Shown here: positions 1-8,427 of the stretch, in pieces
Position numbering within the stretch: position 1 is the stretch's first letter
How the letters are laid out: the number at the start of each line of letters is the position of its first letter
Origin: GWB2-37-7 sp942492835
GTDB taxonomy: Bacteria; Bacillota; Clostridia; Lutisporales; Lutisporaceae
Direction: 5' to 3'
Length of the DNA: 64,000 bases
Assembly: GCA_942492835.1 (NCBI GenBank)
Contig: OW818645.1
Coordinates: forward strand, 1,488,001-1,552,000
Notes under the pieces: generated by a model
What the model saw: only the letters and a program-made list of their open reading frames with translations
Databases searched by the model: none
Told to the model about the DNA's origin: nothing
Made by a program: the position numbers and the translations under genes

Positions 1-604
1 CAATTTTTATCACAAATTCGCATTTTTGAATTGCTGTAGCCACATCATGTACTGTAACCATGTCTTCAAATTCTGCAACTCCAAGATTGGTTAGAGCTTT
101 GTCCAAAACCGACTTATATTTTGTCAAGGTTTGCAAAGCTTGATTTGCCTTTGACAAAATGATGTTGCTATCTTTTAGAATATATTTCATATATCCCTTA
201 TATATAGTAATTATGTTTCTCCTTTGAGAAATTGAAACTACTAATTCACCTGTTTGTCTTGCTACTCGTTCTGCTGTCCTGTGTCTGATTCCAGTCTCCG
301 AAGAAGGTATTGAAGCATCAGGTATAAGCTGAGTATTTGCTGATATTATTTTCTTACCATCTCTGCTTAATATTATTGCTCCATCCATTTTTGCTAACTC
401 ATAAAGGTATGCAGGAGAACAATCACAATTGATATTGAAGCCTCCATCTGCAACTGACATTACCTCTTCACTATCACCAATTATTATAAGTCCTCCAGTT
501 TTTGCCTTCAAGACATTTTCCAGACCTTCGCGCAGCGACGTACCTGGGGCAAGTATTTTAAGTGAACTAATCAGTATATCTTCTTTCAAACCGTCGCTTT
601 TCAT
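1..604 (-). CDS. disA: DNA integrity scanning diadenylate cyclase DisA (partial, N-terminal 201 residues)
   Basis: DisA condenses two ATP into cyclic di-AMP and pauses on branched DNA. The start ATG lies directly behind the radA stop, so the two are probably co-transcribed. The visible part is the DAC catalytic domain: the DGA motif at residues 74-76 (MDGAIILS) and the GIRHRTAER motif at about 105-113, which bind ATP. The linker helices begin near residue 150. The C-terminal HhH DNA-binding domain lies beyond base 1, so the gene is cut by the window, not broken. The radA-disA pairing downstream of the clpC operon is a common Firmicutes order. Identity is near certain from the two motifs. Confidence 0.95.
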   Translation of the reverse strand, partial: MKSDGLKEDILISSLKILAPGTSLREGLENVLKAKTGGLIIIGDSEEVMSVADGGFNINCDCSPAYLYELAKMDGAIILSRDGKKIISANTQLIPDASIPSSETGIRHRTAERVARQTGELVVSISQRRNIITIYKGYMKYILKDSNIILSKANQALQTLTKYKSVLDKALTNLGVAEFEDMVTVHDVATAIQKCEFVIKI

Positions 605-1972
605 TTATTTCCCTCCCAAAGCTATATCTAGCATCTCATTTACATTCTCTACTGCAACCAAATTAACATTAAATTTATCATTTAAACCTGCCATATTGTT
701 TTTAGGGATAATACAGGTTTTAAATCCCATCTTTGCCGCTTCATTTATTCTTTTCTCAATAAAATTCACTGCTCTAACTTCTCCACCAAGGCCTACCTCA
801 CCAAAAATAACTGTGCCCTCATCTATCTCTTTATTTCTAAAGCTTGATGCAATAGCTGCGATAATACCTAAATCCGCAGCCGGCTCTGTAAGCTTTATGC
901 CACCTACCACATTTATATATGCATCAGAGTTTCCAAGCTGCATACCCACTCTTTTCTCCAGAACTGCCATAAGTAGTATTGCTCTATTATAATCTACTCC
1001 TGCCGAATTTCTTCTAGGCACTCCAAAATTCGTATAGCTTAGTAATGCCTGTACCTCAACCAACATAGCTCTTGTTCCTTCAATTGCTGCAATAATGCTG
1101 CTTCCAGATACCCCTTTAAGTCTTCCTGTCAAAAGCATCTGAGAAGGGTTGGCTATCTCACGAAGTCCTATATCAGACATCTCAAAAATACCTATTTCAT
1201 TAGTAGAACCAAATCTGTTCTTTACTCCCCTTAACATCCTGTAGGATAAATGACTTTCACCTTCAAAGTAAAGCACCGTATCTACCATATGTTCTAGTAC
1301 TCTAGGCCCTGCTATTGAGCCATCCTTGGTCACATGTCCGACTAAAAAAACAGCAATATTTGTAGTTTTTGCCATCCTCATTAAGTTTAATGTTACTTCC
1401 CTTACTTGACTTACACTACCGGGAGCTGATGTAAGGGCAGGATTGAACATTGTTTGTATGGAATCAATTATTAATATGCTAGGCTCAGTTTCTGCTATAT
1501 TAATAGTGATGCTTTCCATATTGTTTTCTGCTAAAAGATATATATTAGGAGATTTAACTTCCATTCTTTCTGCTCTGATTTTTATCTGTGAAGCTGATTC
1601 TTCTCCAGAGACATAAAGTACCTTCATTCCCTTTTTTGCTAGATTATCTGTCATTTGGAGCAACAATGTTGACTTTCCTATACCTGGATCTCCACCGACT
1701 AGTACAAGAGAACCTCTTACCACGCCACCTCCTAAAACTATGTCCAACTCATTTATACCTGTTCTAATTCTATTTTCAACCGTTATCTCAATATCATTTA
1801 AAGATATAGGTTTAGATATGTTTGCTTCATCTAATCTTATACCAGAAAATTTTTTTTGCTCCAGTTCTTCAACGAAGGTATTCCATTGGCTACACTCAGG
1901 ACATTTCCCCATCCATTTGGGTGATTCATAGCCACATACTCCGCATACAAACTTTGTCTTGGTTTTTGCCAC
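605..1972 (-). CDS. radA: DNA repair protein RadA (Sms)
   Basis: RadA is a RecA-like ATPase that helps process recombination intermediates and drive branch migration. A C4 zinc finger (Cys 10, 13, 24, 27) opens the protein, followed by Walker A GDPGIGKS at about residues 94-101, the RadA-specific KNRFG motif near residue 253 and a Lon-like C-terminal domain. I chose the GTG start at 1972 because it gives the conserved VAKTKTKF opening and lies 7 bases behind GGAGG. Upstream in-frame ATG codons are too close to, or before, that ribosome binding site. The length (455 aa) is normal for the family. It is separated from clpC by a strong terminator, so it has its own promoter. Confidence 0.96.
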   Translation of the reverse strand: MAKTKTKFVCGVCGYESPKWMGKCPECSQWNTFVEELEQKKFSGIRLDEANISKPISLNDIEITVENRIRTGINELDIVLGGGVVRGSLVLVGGDPGIGKSTLLLQMTDNLAKKGMKVLYVSGEESASQIKIRAERMEVKSPNIYLLAENNMESITINIAETEPSILIIDSIQTMFNPALTSAPGSVSQVREVTLNLMRMAKTTNIAVFLVGHVTKDGSIAGPRVLEHMVDTVLYFEGESHLSYRMLRGVKNRFGSTNEIGIFEMSDIGLREIANPSQMLLTGRLKGVSGSSIIAAIEGTRAMLVEVQALLSYTNFGVPRRNSAGVDYNRAILLMAVLEKRVGMQLGNSDAYINVVGGIKLTEPAADLGIIAAIASSFRNKEIDEGTVIFGEVGLGGEVRAVNFIEKRINEAAKMGFKTCIIPKNNMAGLNDKFNVNLVAVENVNEMLDIALGGK

Positions 1973-2138
1973 CATCATACCTCCCTTCTCAAAGATTGTA
2001 TTTGTTATTCTTTGTAAAATAAACATATTTAATCATAATTAATCCAATTTGTACAGTTTTTTTCAATTCTATTATACTATATAATCTGACAGAAGCACTA
2101 ATTATATTTCATTTGAGTCTAGGATTTTTATATAACAA

Positions 2139-2173
2139 AAAATTCTCTGCCAATAATTTTAGCAGAGAATTTT
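2139..2173 (-). terminator. Rho-independent terminator of the ctsR-clpC operon
   Basis: A perfect 12-bp stem (AAAATTCTCTGC with GCAGAGAATTTT) lies about 55 bases past the clpC stop and is followed on the minus strand by a run of T. It separates the heat-shock operon from radA-disA. Confidence 0.85.
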
Positions 2174-2227
2174 AATAAACAATCTATTATCAAACCAGTA
2201 AAATTTTTACCTCAAAATTGATAATTT

Positions 2228-4663
2228 CTAAATTGTCTTAAATATCAGCTTATCTTCTTCTTCATCAATTTTCACCTTACTACCCATTTTGACATTCCCT
2301 TTTAAAATTTCTTCAGACATTTGATCCTCTATAAGCTTTGTTATTGCACGTCGTAGAGGTCTTGCTCCATACTCTAAATCAAAACCTTTCTTCAGCAATA
2401 GACCCTTAGCTTCATCTGTTATTCCTATTTCTATGTTTAACTCCTTAATTCGCTTAACCATTGATTTAAGCATGATATCAACTATTTCTTTAAGATTTTC
2501 TTCGTCTAGCTGATGGAACACTATAATATCGTCAATTCTGTTAAGAAACTCTGGTCTGAAGGTTCTTCTTAGCTCCTCCATTATATTTTCCTTCATCTTT
2601 TCATGAGCACTTTCTTTTTCATCGGTTGCAGAAGTAAAACCCAGTGTCTTTTGTTTTTTTATTGTACTTGCGCCTACATTGGAGGTCATTATAACAACTG
2701 TGTTTTTAAAGTCTACTGTTCTGCCTTTACCATCAGTCAATCTTCCATCTTCTAATATCTGTAGCAAAATGTTGAAAACATCCGGATGAGCTTTTTCTAT
2801 TTCATCCAACAATACTACGGAGTATGGCTTTCTCCTTACCTTTTCTGTTAACTGACCACCTTCTTCGTAGCCTACATAACCTGGAGGAGAGCCAATAAGT
2901 CTTGAAACAGTATGCTTTTCCATATACTCAGACATATCAATTCTTATCAATGCACCTTCGTCTCCGAATAATGCTTCGGCTAAGGCCTTTGTAAGCTCTG
3001 TTTTGCCAACTCCTGTAGGTCCTAAGAAAACAAAAGAACCTATAGGTCTTTGTGGATCTTTTAGCCCTACTCTCGCTCTTTTTATAGCTTGTGCAACTGC
3101 ATGTACAGCCTCTTCCTGACCTATGACCCTTTCATGTAATATAGTCTCTAAGTTCAAAAGTTTTTGCGACTCTGCTTCTACCATCTTTGTAACAGGTATT
3201 CCTGTCCAGCTGGATACAATACTTGCTACCTCCTCCTCACCTACTACACTATCTGTTGATTGTGCCCTGCCTGACCAGTTTCTCTTTTGTTCCTCCAGTT
3301 CCTTTTTGATTTCACTTTCTCTATCTCTTAACTTTGCTGCTCTTTCATAATCCTGTAAACTTATTGCTTCTGCCTTCTCTTTTTCTACAGATGACATTTG
3401 CTCCTCAAGCTTTTTCAAATCAGGGGGTGCAGTAAAAGTCTTTATTCTTACTTTGGAAGCAGCCTCATCAATCAAGTCAATTGCTTTATCTGGTAAATAA
3501 CGATCTGTAATATACCGATCAGAAAATTCCACAGCAGCCTTAAGTGCCTCATCAGTGATTTTCACTTTATGATGAGCTTCATATTTATCCCTTAAGCCTT
3601 CCAATATAAGCAATGCTTCCTCTTTGCTTGGTTCTCCAATAGTTACTGGCTGAAATCTTCTCTCTAAAGCAGCATCTTTTTCTATATGTTTTTTGTATTC
3701 ATCTATAGTTGTAGCACCTATTGCCTGTACTTCGCCTCTTGCTAATGCAGGCTTCAAAATATTTGAGGCATCAATAGCACCCTCTGCCGCTCCAGCTCCT
3801 ATTATGGTATGCATTTCATCTATAAAAAGTATTACATTCTTTGCCTCTCTAATTTCATTCATTGTATTTTTAAGTCTTTCTTCAAACTCACCTCTATACT
3901 TAGCACCAGCCACCATAGACGACACATCTAAAGTTACAACTCGTTTTCCTCTTAAAATTTCAGGTATATTGCCTTCATAAATCTTCTGAGCAAGACCCTC
4001 TGCTATCGCTGTTTTACCTACACCAGGATCACCTATTAGCACTGGGTTATTTTTAGTTCGTCTGCTTAGTATCTGGATTACTCTTTCAATTTCTTTTTCT
4101 CGACCAATAATTGGGTCTAGCTTACCATCCCTAGCCATATCAGTAAGATCTCTACCAAATTGATTTAAAGTAGGTGTATTTGTATTCTGAGACTGGACTT
4201 TAGCCTGTTTATTAGTTTTTGGCTCTTCATTCATATTATGTAAAATCTCCTGAGCTACACCTTCAAAGCTTAAGCCCATTGCCTTAAGCAACTGAGCTGC
4301 TATGCCATCGCCTTCTCTCAAAAGTGCTAAAAGTAAGTGCTCAGTACCTATATAATTATGTCCAAGATTCTGGGCTTCGCTTAGGCTATATTCAAGTAAT
4401 GTCTTTGTTCTAGGGGTATAACCTAGAATCTTAGGAACACTTTCTTTGCCCTTGCCTAGGAGCTCCTCAATATTGTTCCTCACTATTTCTAAGGTGATAC
4501 CCTTTTTATTAAGCAGCTGGGCTGCTATTCCTTCACCTTCTCTTAAAAGTCCAAGTAATATGTGCTCTGTTCCGATATAATTGTGATTTAGTCTAATTGC
4601 TTCTTCTTGAGCAAATAGCATGACTTTTTTTGCCTTTTCTGTAAATCTATCAAAAATACCCAT
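2228..4663 (-). CDS. clpC: ATP-dependent Clp protease ATP-binding subunit ClpC
   Basis: ClpC is the AAA+ unfoldase that feeds ClpP, including proteins tagged with phospho-arginine by McsB. Domains in order: two Clp_N repeats (about residues 1-145, each with IRLNHNYIGTEHILLGLL-like text), AAA-1 with Walker A GDPGVGKT (about 210), a UVR-containing middle domain (about 420-455), AAA-2 with Walker A GPTGVGKTE (about 545), and the C-terminal ClpB D2 small domain. At 811 residues it is full length. The start is supported by AAAGGAG. It is the last gene of ctsR-mcsA-mcsB-clpC and is expected to be repressed by CtsR. Confidence 0.97.
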   Translation of the reverse strand: MGIFDRFTEKAKKVMLFAQEEAIRLNHNYIGTEHILLGLLREGEGIAAQLLNKKGITLEIVRNNIEELLGKGKESVPKILGYTPRTKTLLEYSLSEAQNLGHNYIGTEHLLLALLREGDGIAAQLLKAMGLSFEGVAQEILHNMNEEPKTNKQAKVQSQNTNTPTLNQFGRDLTDMARDGKLDPIIGREKEIERVIQILSRRTKNNPVLIGDPGVGKTAIAEGLAQKIYEGNIPEILRGKRVVTLDVSSMVAGAKYRGEFEERLKNTMNEIREAKNVILFIDEMHTIIGAGAAEGAIDASNILKPALARGEVQAIGATTIDEYKKHIEKDAALERRFQPVTIGEPSKEEALLILEGLRDKYEAHHKVKITDEALKAAVEFSDRYITDRYLPDKAIDLIDEAASKVRIKTFTAPPDLKKLEEQMSSVEKEKAEAISLQDYERAAKLRDRESEIKKELEEQKRNWSGRAQSTDSVVGEEEVASIVSSWTGIPVTKMVEAESQKLLNLETILHERVIGQEEAVHAVAQAIKRARVGLKDPQRPIGSFVFLGPTGVGKTELTKALAEALFGDEGALIRIDMSEYMEKHTVSRLIGSPPGYVGYEEGGQLTEKVRRKPYSVVLLDEIEKAHPDVFNILLQILEDGRLTDGKGRTVDFKNTVVIMTSNVGASTIKKQKTLGFTSATDEKESAHEKMKENIMEELRRTFRPEFLNRIDDIIVFHQLDEENLKEIVDIMLKSMVKRIKELNIEIGITDEAKGLLLKKGFDLEYGARPLRRAITKLIEDQMSEEILKGNVKMGSKVKIDEEEDKLIFKTI

Positions 4664-4684
4664 AACATTCTCCTTTCTTATTTA

Positions 4685-5701
4685 CTAAGCTAGCTTCATT
4701 CTTATTTTCTCTGCTCTTATAATATCCCGTTGTACAGCATTTAATTCTGTGGTCGAGTTATTCTGTAAGCTTGCATTATTCAAATCGACCATTATCTCAT
4801 TTAGCACTGATACAGGAATATTCTTTAATACTCCTAAATCAACTCCCAGTCTGATATCAGACAGAAGCTTCATACTCTCAGTACTGTTTATAACACGAGC
4901 ATTGCTCATAATGCCCCAAGATCTCCATATCTTATCCTCAAGCTTCAGCCTATTGTTCTTCATCAGGCTGTTTCTTGATTCATTTTCTTTATCTATAATT
5001 TGTTTTGTAGTAGCTATAAGACTTTCCACAATCTCCTCTTCAGATCTTCCTAATGTAATTTGATTGGATATCTGAAACAAGTTGCCAATAAACTCTGTTC
5101 CCTCTCCATATATTCCCCTTATAGTAAGACCTATTTGTGAAACAGCATGTAAAATCTTACTTATATTGGAGGTAAGATTTAACCCGGGAAGGTGTACCAT
5201 CATAGAAGCTCTTATACCGGTTCCTACATTGGTTGGACAACTTGTAAGATAACCCAATCTCTCATCGTAAGCATATTCCACCATGTTTTCCAACACATCA
5301 TCAATTCTATTTGCCTTTTCTAGTGCCTCTCTTACCTGCATACCCGGAAGTAAGGTCTGTATCCTAATATGATCCTCTTCATTAAGCATTATACTTATTA
5401 CTTCATCTCTATCAATTAGTGCAGCTCCCTTAGAACCATTAGCAGCAAGATTAGGGCTTATTAAATGTCGTTCCACAAGTACATATCTTTCTACAGAGCC
5501 TGTGTTCTGCATATCATAGAATTTGAACCCATCAAAAACATCTTTTTTAGTAGCATCATTGTATATACTATTAACTACCTTCATTCCTTCTGCTTTATCA
5601 AGCATAGCTGGGAAAGGAGTATCGTTTATGTTTCTGGCAAGCCGAATTCTACTGCTTAATATTATGTTGTTTTCCACACCTCCGCCTTCTATCCAACCCA
5701 T
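4685..5701 (-). CDS. mcsB: Protein arginine kinase McsB
   Basis: McsB phosphorylates arginine residues, marking aberrant proteins (and CtsR) for ClpCP. The sequence is of the guanido-kinase fold: the SSRIRLARN substrate-loop motif near residues 16-24, the catalytic NEEDHIRIQ segment near 113-121, and the TSCPTNVGTG nucleotide-binding motif near residue 155. Length (338 aa) is close to the usual 350 or so. Its ATG overlaps the mcsA stop by one base, so translation is coupled. ClpC follows within about 20 bases. Confidence 0.96.
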   Translation of the reverse strand: MGWIEGGGVENNIILSSRIRLARNINDTPFPAMLDKAEGMKVVNSIYNDATKKDVFDGFKFYDMQNTGSVERYVLVERHLISPNLAANGSKGAALIDRDEVISIMLNEEDHIRIQTLLPGMQVREALEKANRIDDVLENMVEYAYDERLGYLTSCPTNVGTGIRASMMVHLPGLNLTSNISKILHAVSQIGLTIRGIYGEGTEFIGNLFQISNQITLGRSEEEIVESLIATTKQIIDKENESRNSLMKNNRLKLEDKIWRSWGIMSNARVINSTESMKLLSDIRLGVDLGVLKNIPVSVLNEIMVDLNNASLQNNSTTELNAVQRDIIRAEKIRMKLA

Positions 5702-6213
5702 TACGCTTCCTCCTGTTCCTTATTGCTAAGCTCTTTTATTTGATCTCTTAATTCTGCTGCTCTCTCGTATTCCTCAATACTTACTGCAGCATTCAGTTCT
5801 TGCTTAAGCCTCTCAATTTCTCTTGCAAGCTTCATTCGACTGCCTGCATTATTTGGAATTTTTCCTGTATGATTTGTATTACCATGAAGCTTTTTAAAAA
5901 GCGGATTTAGTCTATCACCAAAAACCTTATAGCAATGACTGCATCCAAATCTACCAGTCTCTCTAAATGTGTTGTAGCTTAGTCCACATACATCACATTT
6001 GATATCCTTTTGTATATCAACCTTGATTGGCAACACATTTCCTGATTTCATTAGACCTGTCAATATATCATTTATAGAAAAGGTTGTATTTATGCTTAGG
6101 GCATTGTGTTCAACAGCACATTGCTCACACAAATGCCTATCAGTTTTTTTTCCGTTTTCTATCTTAGTAATATGAACAGTTGCAGGTCTGATTCCACATT
6201 CATCACATTGCAT
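5701..6213 (-). CDS. mcsA: McsA, activator of protein arginine kinase
   Basis: McsA is the zinc-binding adaptor that activates McsB and modulates CtsR. Two zinc-binding Cys sets are visible: CDEC ... CEQC (Cys 3, 6, 29, 32) and CDVC ... CSHC (from about residue 74). A UVR motif occupies the C terminus (about 130-165, LNAAVSIEEYERAAELRDQI). The 170-residue length is typical. The start has AGGAGGTAATTATT before ATG. Gene order is as expected for the CtsR operon. Confidence 0.95.
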   Translation of the reverse strand: MQCDECGIRPATVHITKIENGKKTDRHLCEQCAVEHNALSINTTFSINDILTGLMKSGNVLPIKVDIQKDIKCDVCGLSYNTFRETGRFGCSHCYKVFGDRLNPLFKKLHGNTNHTGKIPNNAGSRMKLAREIERLKQELNAAVSIEEYERAAELRDQIKELSNKEQEEA

Positions 6214-6225
6214 AATAATTACCTC

Positions 6226-6690
6226 CTATTCATTAATTAAAGCTGCTACGATGGATGCCTTGAGTATCTCTGCCCTTACAATATCTCTAAAAGGCTTACT
6301 AATAATATTCAAGGTATTATCATCTACTGAAGTCTTAATAATATTCTTAATTCTTTGATCAATTAGCTGTTTTTTAAATAATATCTCCAATAGTTCAAAA
6401 GCACCTTCCTTTTTGACACTATTTCCGATTCTTTCTGCAATCATCTTTAGTAGATAATCATTTTCATCTATATCAATTTTCATAATTTTAATGAATCCGC
6501 CTCCGCCTCTGCGTGATTCAATAATATAGCCTCTGTCAGAGGAAAACCTAGTGGTTAACACATAATTAATCTGAGAAGGAGCACACTTAAAATGATTTGC
6601 CATATCATTTCTCTGTATCTCTATAGCACCCTTGCTTTCTTCCATTAGTTTGTTAATAAATTCTTCTATTATATCACTTATTCTCAACAT
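6226..6690 (-). CDS. ctsR: Transcriptional repressor CtsR
   Basis: CtsR represses class III heat-shock genes by binding tandem heptamers. The N-terminal winged helix includes the signature glycine-rich beta-wing (ESRRGGGGFIKI, about residues 59-70), which acts as the thermosensor in the Bacillus protein. The C-terminal four-helix domain follows. The 154-residue length is normal. The ATG is preceded by GAGAGGGAAGTGAT. A CtsR operator lies 19 bases upstream, so the operon is autoregulated. The promoter region abuts the prophage. Confidence 0.96.
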   Translation of the reverse strand: MLRISDIIEEFINKLMEESKGAIEIQRNDMANHFKCAPSQINYVLTTRFSSDRGYIIESRRGGGGFIKIMKIDIDENDYLLKMIAERIGNSVKKEGAFELLEILFKKQLIDQRIKNIIKTSVDDNTLNIISKPFRDIVRAEILKASIVAALINE

Positions 6691-6708
6691 ATCACTTCCC
6701 TCTCTGAC

Positions 6709-6725
6709 TTTGACTTTCTTTGACT
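6709..6725 (-). promoter_or_regulatory. CtsR operator
   Basis: On the minus strand the sequence AGTCAAA GAA AGTCAAA exactly matches the known CtsR consensus (RGTCAAA NAN RGTCAAA). It lies just downstream of the predicted transcription start, so bound CtsR would block initiation or early elongation. Confidence 0.93.
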
Positions 6726-6734
6726 TTTAATTAT

Positions 6735-6762
6735 ATTATACAAAACTTGTAGAAATTTTCAA
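6735..6762 (-). promoter_or_regulatory. ctsR operon promoter (sigma-A type)
   Basis: Minus-strand -35 TTGAAA (plus 6757-6762) and -10 TATAAT (plus 6735-6740) with a 16-bp spacer. The start point would be near 6728, directly before the CtsR operator. The -35 hexamer lies inside a sequence that matches the phage transposase-binding repeat (6757-6774), so part of this promoter appears to derive from an old phage end. Confidence 0.75.
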
Positions 6763-6774
6763 GTAATTTGTCAA
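6757..6774 (+). repeat. Phage-end repeat outside the prophage (older insertion remnant)
   Basis: TTTCAAGTAATTTGTCAA matches, in the same orientation, the two end repeats inside the prophage (6783-6800 and 6805-6822). It is preceded by TGTAG at 6748, as at a true end, but lies outside the TCAAT duplication. I read it as the stump of an earlier, related insertion. Confidence 0.6.
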
Positions 6775-6775
6775 T
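6771..6775. repeat. Target site duplication TCAAT, copy 1
   Basis: Five bases TCAAT directly before the TGTAG terminus; the same five bases follow the other terminus at 40363-40367. A 5-bp duplication is the hallmark of Mu-type transposition. Confidence 0.85.
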
Positions 6776-6803
6776 TGTAGCGTTTCAAGCAAAGTGTCAA
6801 AAA
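6776..6803 (+). repeat. Prophage right terminal inverted repeat
   Basis: Starts TGTAGC and ends TGTCAAAAA. Aligned with the reverse complement of 40335-40362 it matches at 23 of 28 positions by hand count. It contains transposase-site-like TTTCAAGCAAAGTGTCAA at 6783-6800; a second copy, TTTCAAGTAAATTGTCAA, follows at 6805-6822, 22 bases further in, as in the multi-site ends of Mu. Confidence 0.85.
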
Positions 6804-6907
6804 TTTTCAAGTAAATTGTCAATTTTTCAACTGCTTTTTTCAAGAAATAGCATGATTAAAATTTCACATTTTATTTTTATTATACATATATTTATATCTT
6901 AATAATC

Positions 6908-7663
6908 CTAATAATTTGTAATTATTAATTCTTTATATCTTTTGTCCGCTTCAGCACTTTTACTTCTTAAACTATTATTTCTATCAGTTTCTTCTATTTT
7001 AAACTCTTTATAGAGATCACGAATAAAGTCACAATCATTATATGAAAGTATAAACTTACCCTTTATATTCTTTAATTTATTACATAGTCTAGTGTGATCA
7101 TCAGTTGCAAAACTTATTTGATAATACTTTTCTGTTCCGTAGTAAGGCGGATCTAAATAGAATAATGCATCCTCTCTATCGTATACTTTAATTAGACTTT
7201 CAAAATCTTTGTTCTCTATAACTACCTTAGAAAGTCTTTTTTCTATACTTGATAAATATTGTAGAGCATTATTTATATCTTTTTTAATGCACCCAAAAGA
7301 CCTTGTATCTGAACCATATGACGTTTTTATTATCATAAAAAACCTTGCTGCTCTTTGAATATCTGTTAGTCCTCTAAGATTATATTGCTCAATAAAATCA
7401 ATAAAAAATTCCCTAGAATTTAATGAGTAATTTAACTCTCTTAACAGTTCAGGAGTATGATATTTTACACACCTGAAGAGGTTAACTAGGTCGCTGTTGG
7501 CATCATTGTAAACTTCAAAGTTTGCATGTTTCTCTTTAAAAAACAGAACCCAACCAGCTCCACCAAATACTTCAATATATCTGCCAAAACTTTCAGGAAA
7601 CCTCTCTGTGATCTCCTTTCTTAATAATTTTTTTCCACCTATCCATCCAAAAAAACTGTTCAT
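6908..7663 (-). CDS. DNA adenine N6-methyltransferase, Dam/D12 class
   Basis: Transfers a methyl group to adenine in a short DNA target. The SAM-binding motif FGGAGWV is at residues 33-39 and the catalytic DPPYYG near residue 170; the N-terminal WIGGKK opening is typical of D12 enzymes. No restriction partner is adjacent, so it is an orphan enzyme that probably protects phage DNA from host restriction, matching the position of mom in Mu. A good AAGGAG site precedes the ATG. No clear terminator is seen between its stop and ctsR, so late phage transcripts could run into the heat-shock operon. The related phage-end remnant at 40374-40537 lacks this gene. The target sequence cannot be told from the sequence alone. 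Confidence 0.88.
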   Translation of the reverse strand: MNSFFGWIGGKKLLRKEITERFPESFGRYIEVFGGAGWVLFFKEKHANFEVYNDANSDLVNLFRCVKYHTPELLRELNYSLNSREFFIDFIEQYNLRGLTDIQRAARFFMIIKTSYGSDTRSFGCIKKDINNALQYLSSIEKRLSKVVIENKDFESLIKVYDREDALFYLDPPYYGTEKYYQISFATDDHTRLCNKLKNIKGKFILSYNDCDFIRDLYKEFKIEETDRNNSLRSKSAEADKRYKELIITNY

Positions 7664-7696
7664 TATTATGTCTCCTTTTTTTATGTCTATAATATT

Positions 7697-7735
7697 AAAA
7701 GATAATCTCCTAATACTATTAAGAGATTACCTTTT
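7697..7735 (-). terminator. Hairpin between late membrane gene and methyltransferase
   Basis: AAAAGATAATCTC pairs with GAGATTACCTTTT (one mismatch), loop about 13 bases, followed on the minus strand by TTTTAATATT. It probably ends or attenuates the late operon, giving the methyltransferase separate control. Confidence 0.5.
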
Positions 7736-7758
7736 ATCTTGTTATATTGTGCTGTTGT

Positions 7759-8226
7759 TTATTTAAAATACTCTGTCATAACCCATCGAAGATGTCCATC
7801 TACTGATGGGTTAAAGTTCTTTAGACTAATAATAATTATGTCTGATTTTACTCCTGCTTTTATATCAGCCTGATATATAAGCGTCTTACTGCTTGCAGAT
7901 GCAAAAACTTCCAATCGATTTGGCATTCCTAAAGTTGTTTTTTTTAATTTGCTTATGATTACTTCAACTTTAGCATTGCCTTCTAGAATTAAGATTTCCC
8001 CCATTTGTCGAGTATCACGAAAATCGATATTCTTAAGTTTTTCTCCTACAAGTTTCTCAACTAACAATTTAATCAGAAATGCTGCAGCTAAAGCAAGTAC
8101 TGTAGTTACTACACCTATAATTGCCCATGATAATCCAATGTTGAAATCCATATTTTGTTGGTATAAACTAATAAGCTTTTCCAAATAGTCAATGCGTATA
8201 GCAAGCTGCTTAATTTGTTCCTCCAT
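7759..8226 (-). CDS. Phage membrane protein with one transmembrane segment
   Basis: No function recognised. After a short coiled-coil N terminus (about residues 1-25) there is one strong membrane helix (about 32-58, GLSWAIIGVVTTVLALAAAFL), then a predicted soluble beta-rich domain with the text RLEVFASASSKTLIYQADI. I chose ATG at 8226 because AGGTGG lies 8 bases upstream; the upstream in-frame GTG overlaps that site. It lies after the tail-fibre genes. It could be a lysis accessory or virion-associated membrane protein. It shares the end-of-operon location with the next gene but no visible sequence similarity. Confidence 0.6.
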   Translation of the reverse strand: MEEQIKQLAIRIDYLEKLISLYQQNMDFNIGLSWAIIGVVTTVLALAAAFLIKLLVEKLVGEKLKNIDFRDTRQMGEILILEGNAKVEVIISKLKKTTLGMPNRLEVFASASSKTLIYQADIKAGVKSDIIIISLKNFNPSVDGHLRWVMTEYFK

Positions 8227-8427
8227 TTGGCATACCACCTTTCTATAGAAATATTCTACAAAAGGTATATATTTCCTTCCTACTTAAATTACTACATTAT
8301 TTATAGCTAGTATTAATGCAATTTTCAATTCTGCAACTATTAGATTCCTATCTCATCTAAAATCAAAGTCAATAAGTTGTTCTGATGCGTAAAAGAAATT
8401 ACAAAATTTGAAGTTCTCAGTGCACAA

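Noticed and set aside
429..992. Plus-strand open frame opposite disA and radA
   Set aside because: No ribosome binding site, odd hydrophobic Ser/Pro composition, and it mirrors two well-supported genes.
6735..6776. TTGACA on the minus strand (plus 6769-6774) as the ctsR -35
   Set aside because: It lies 28 bp from the TATAAT box, too far for a sigma-A promoter; TTGAAA at 16 bp fits.
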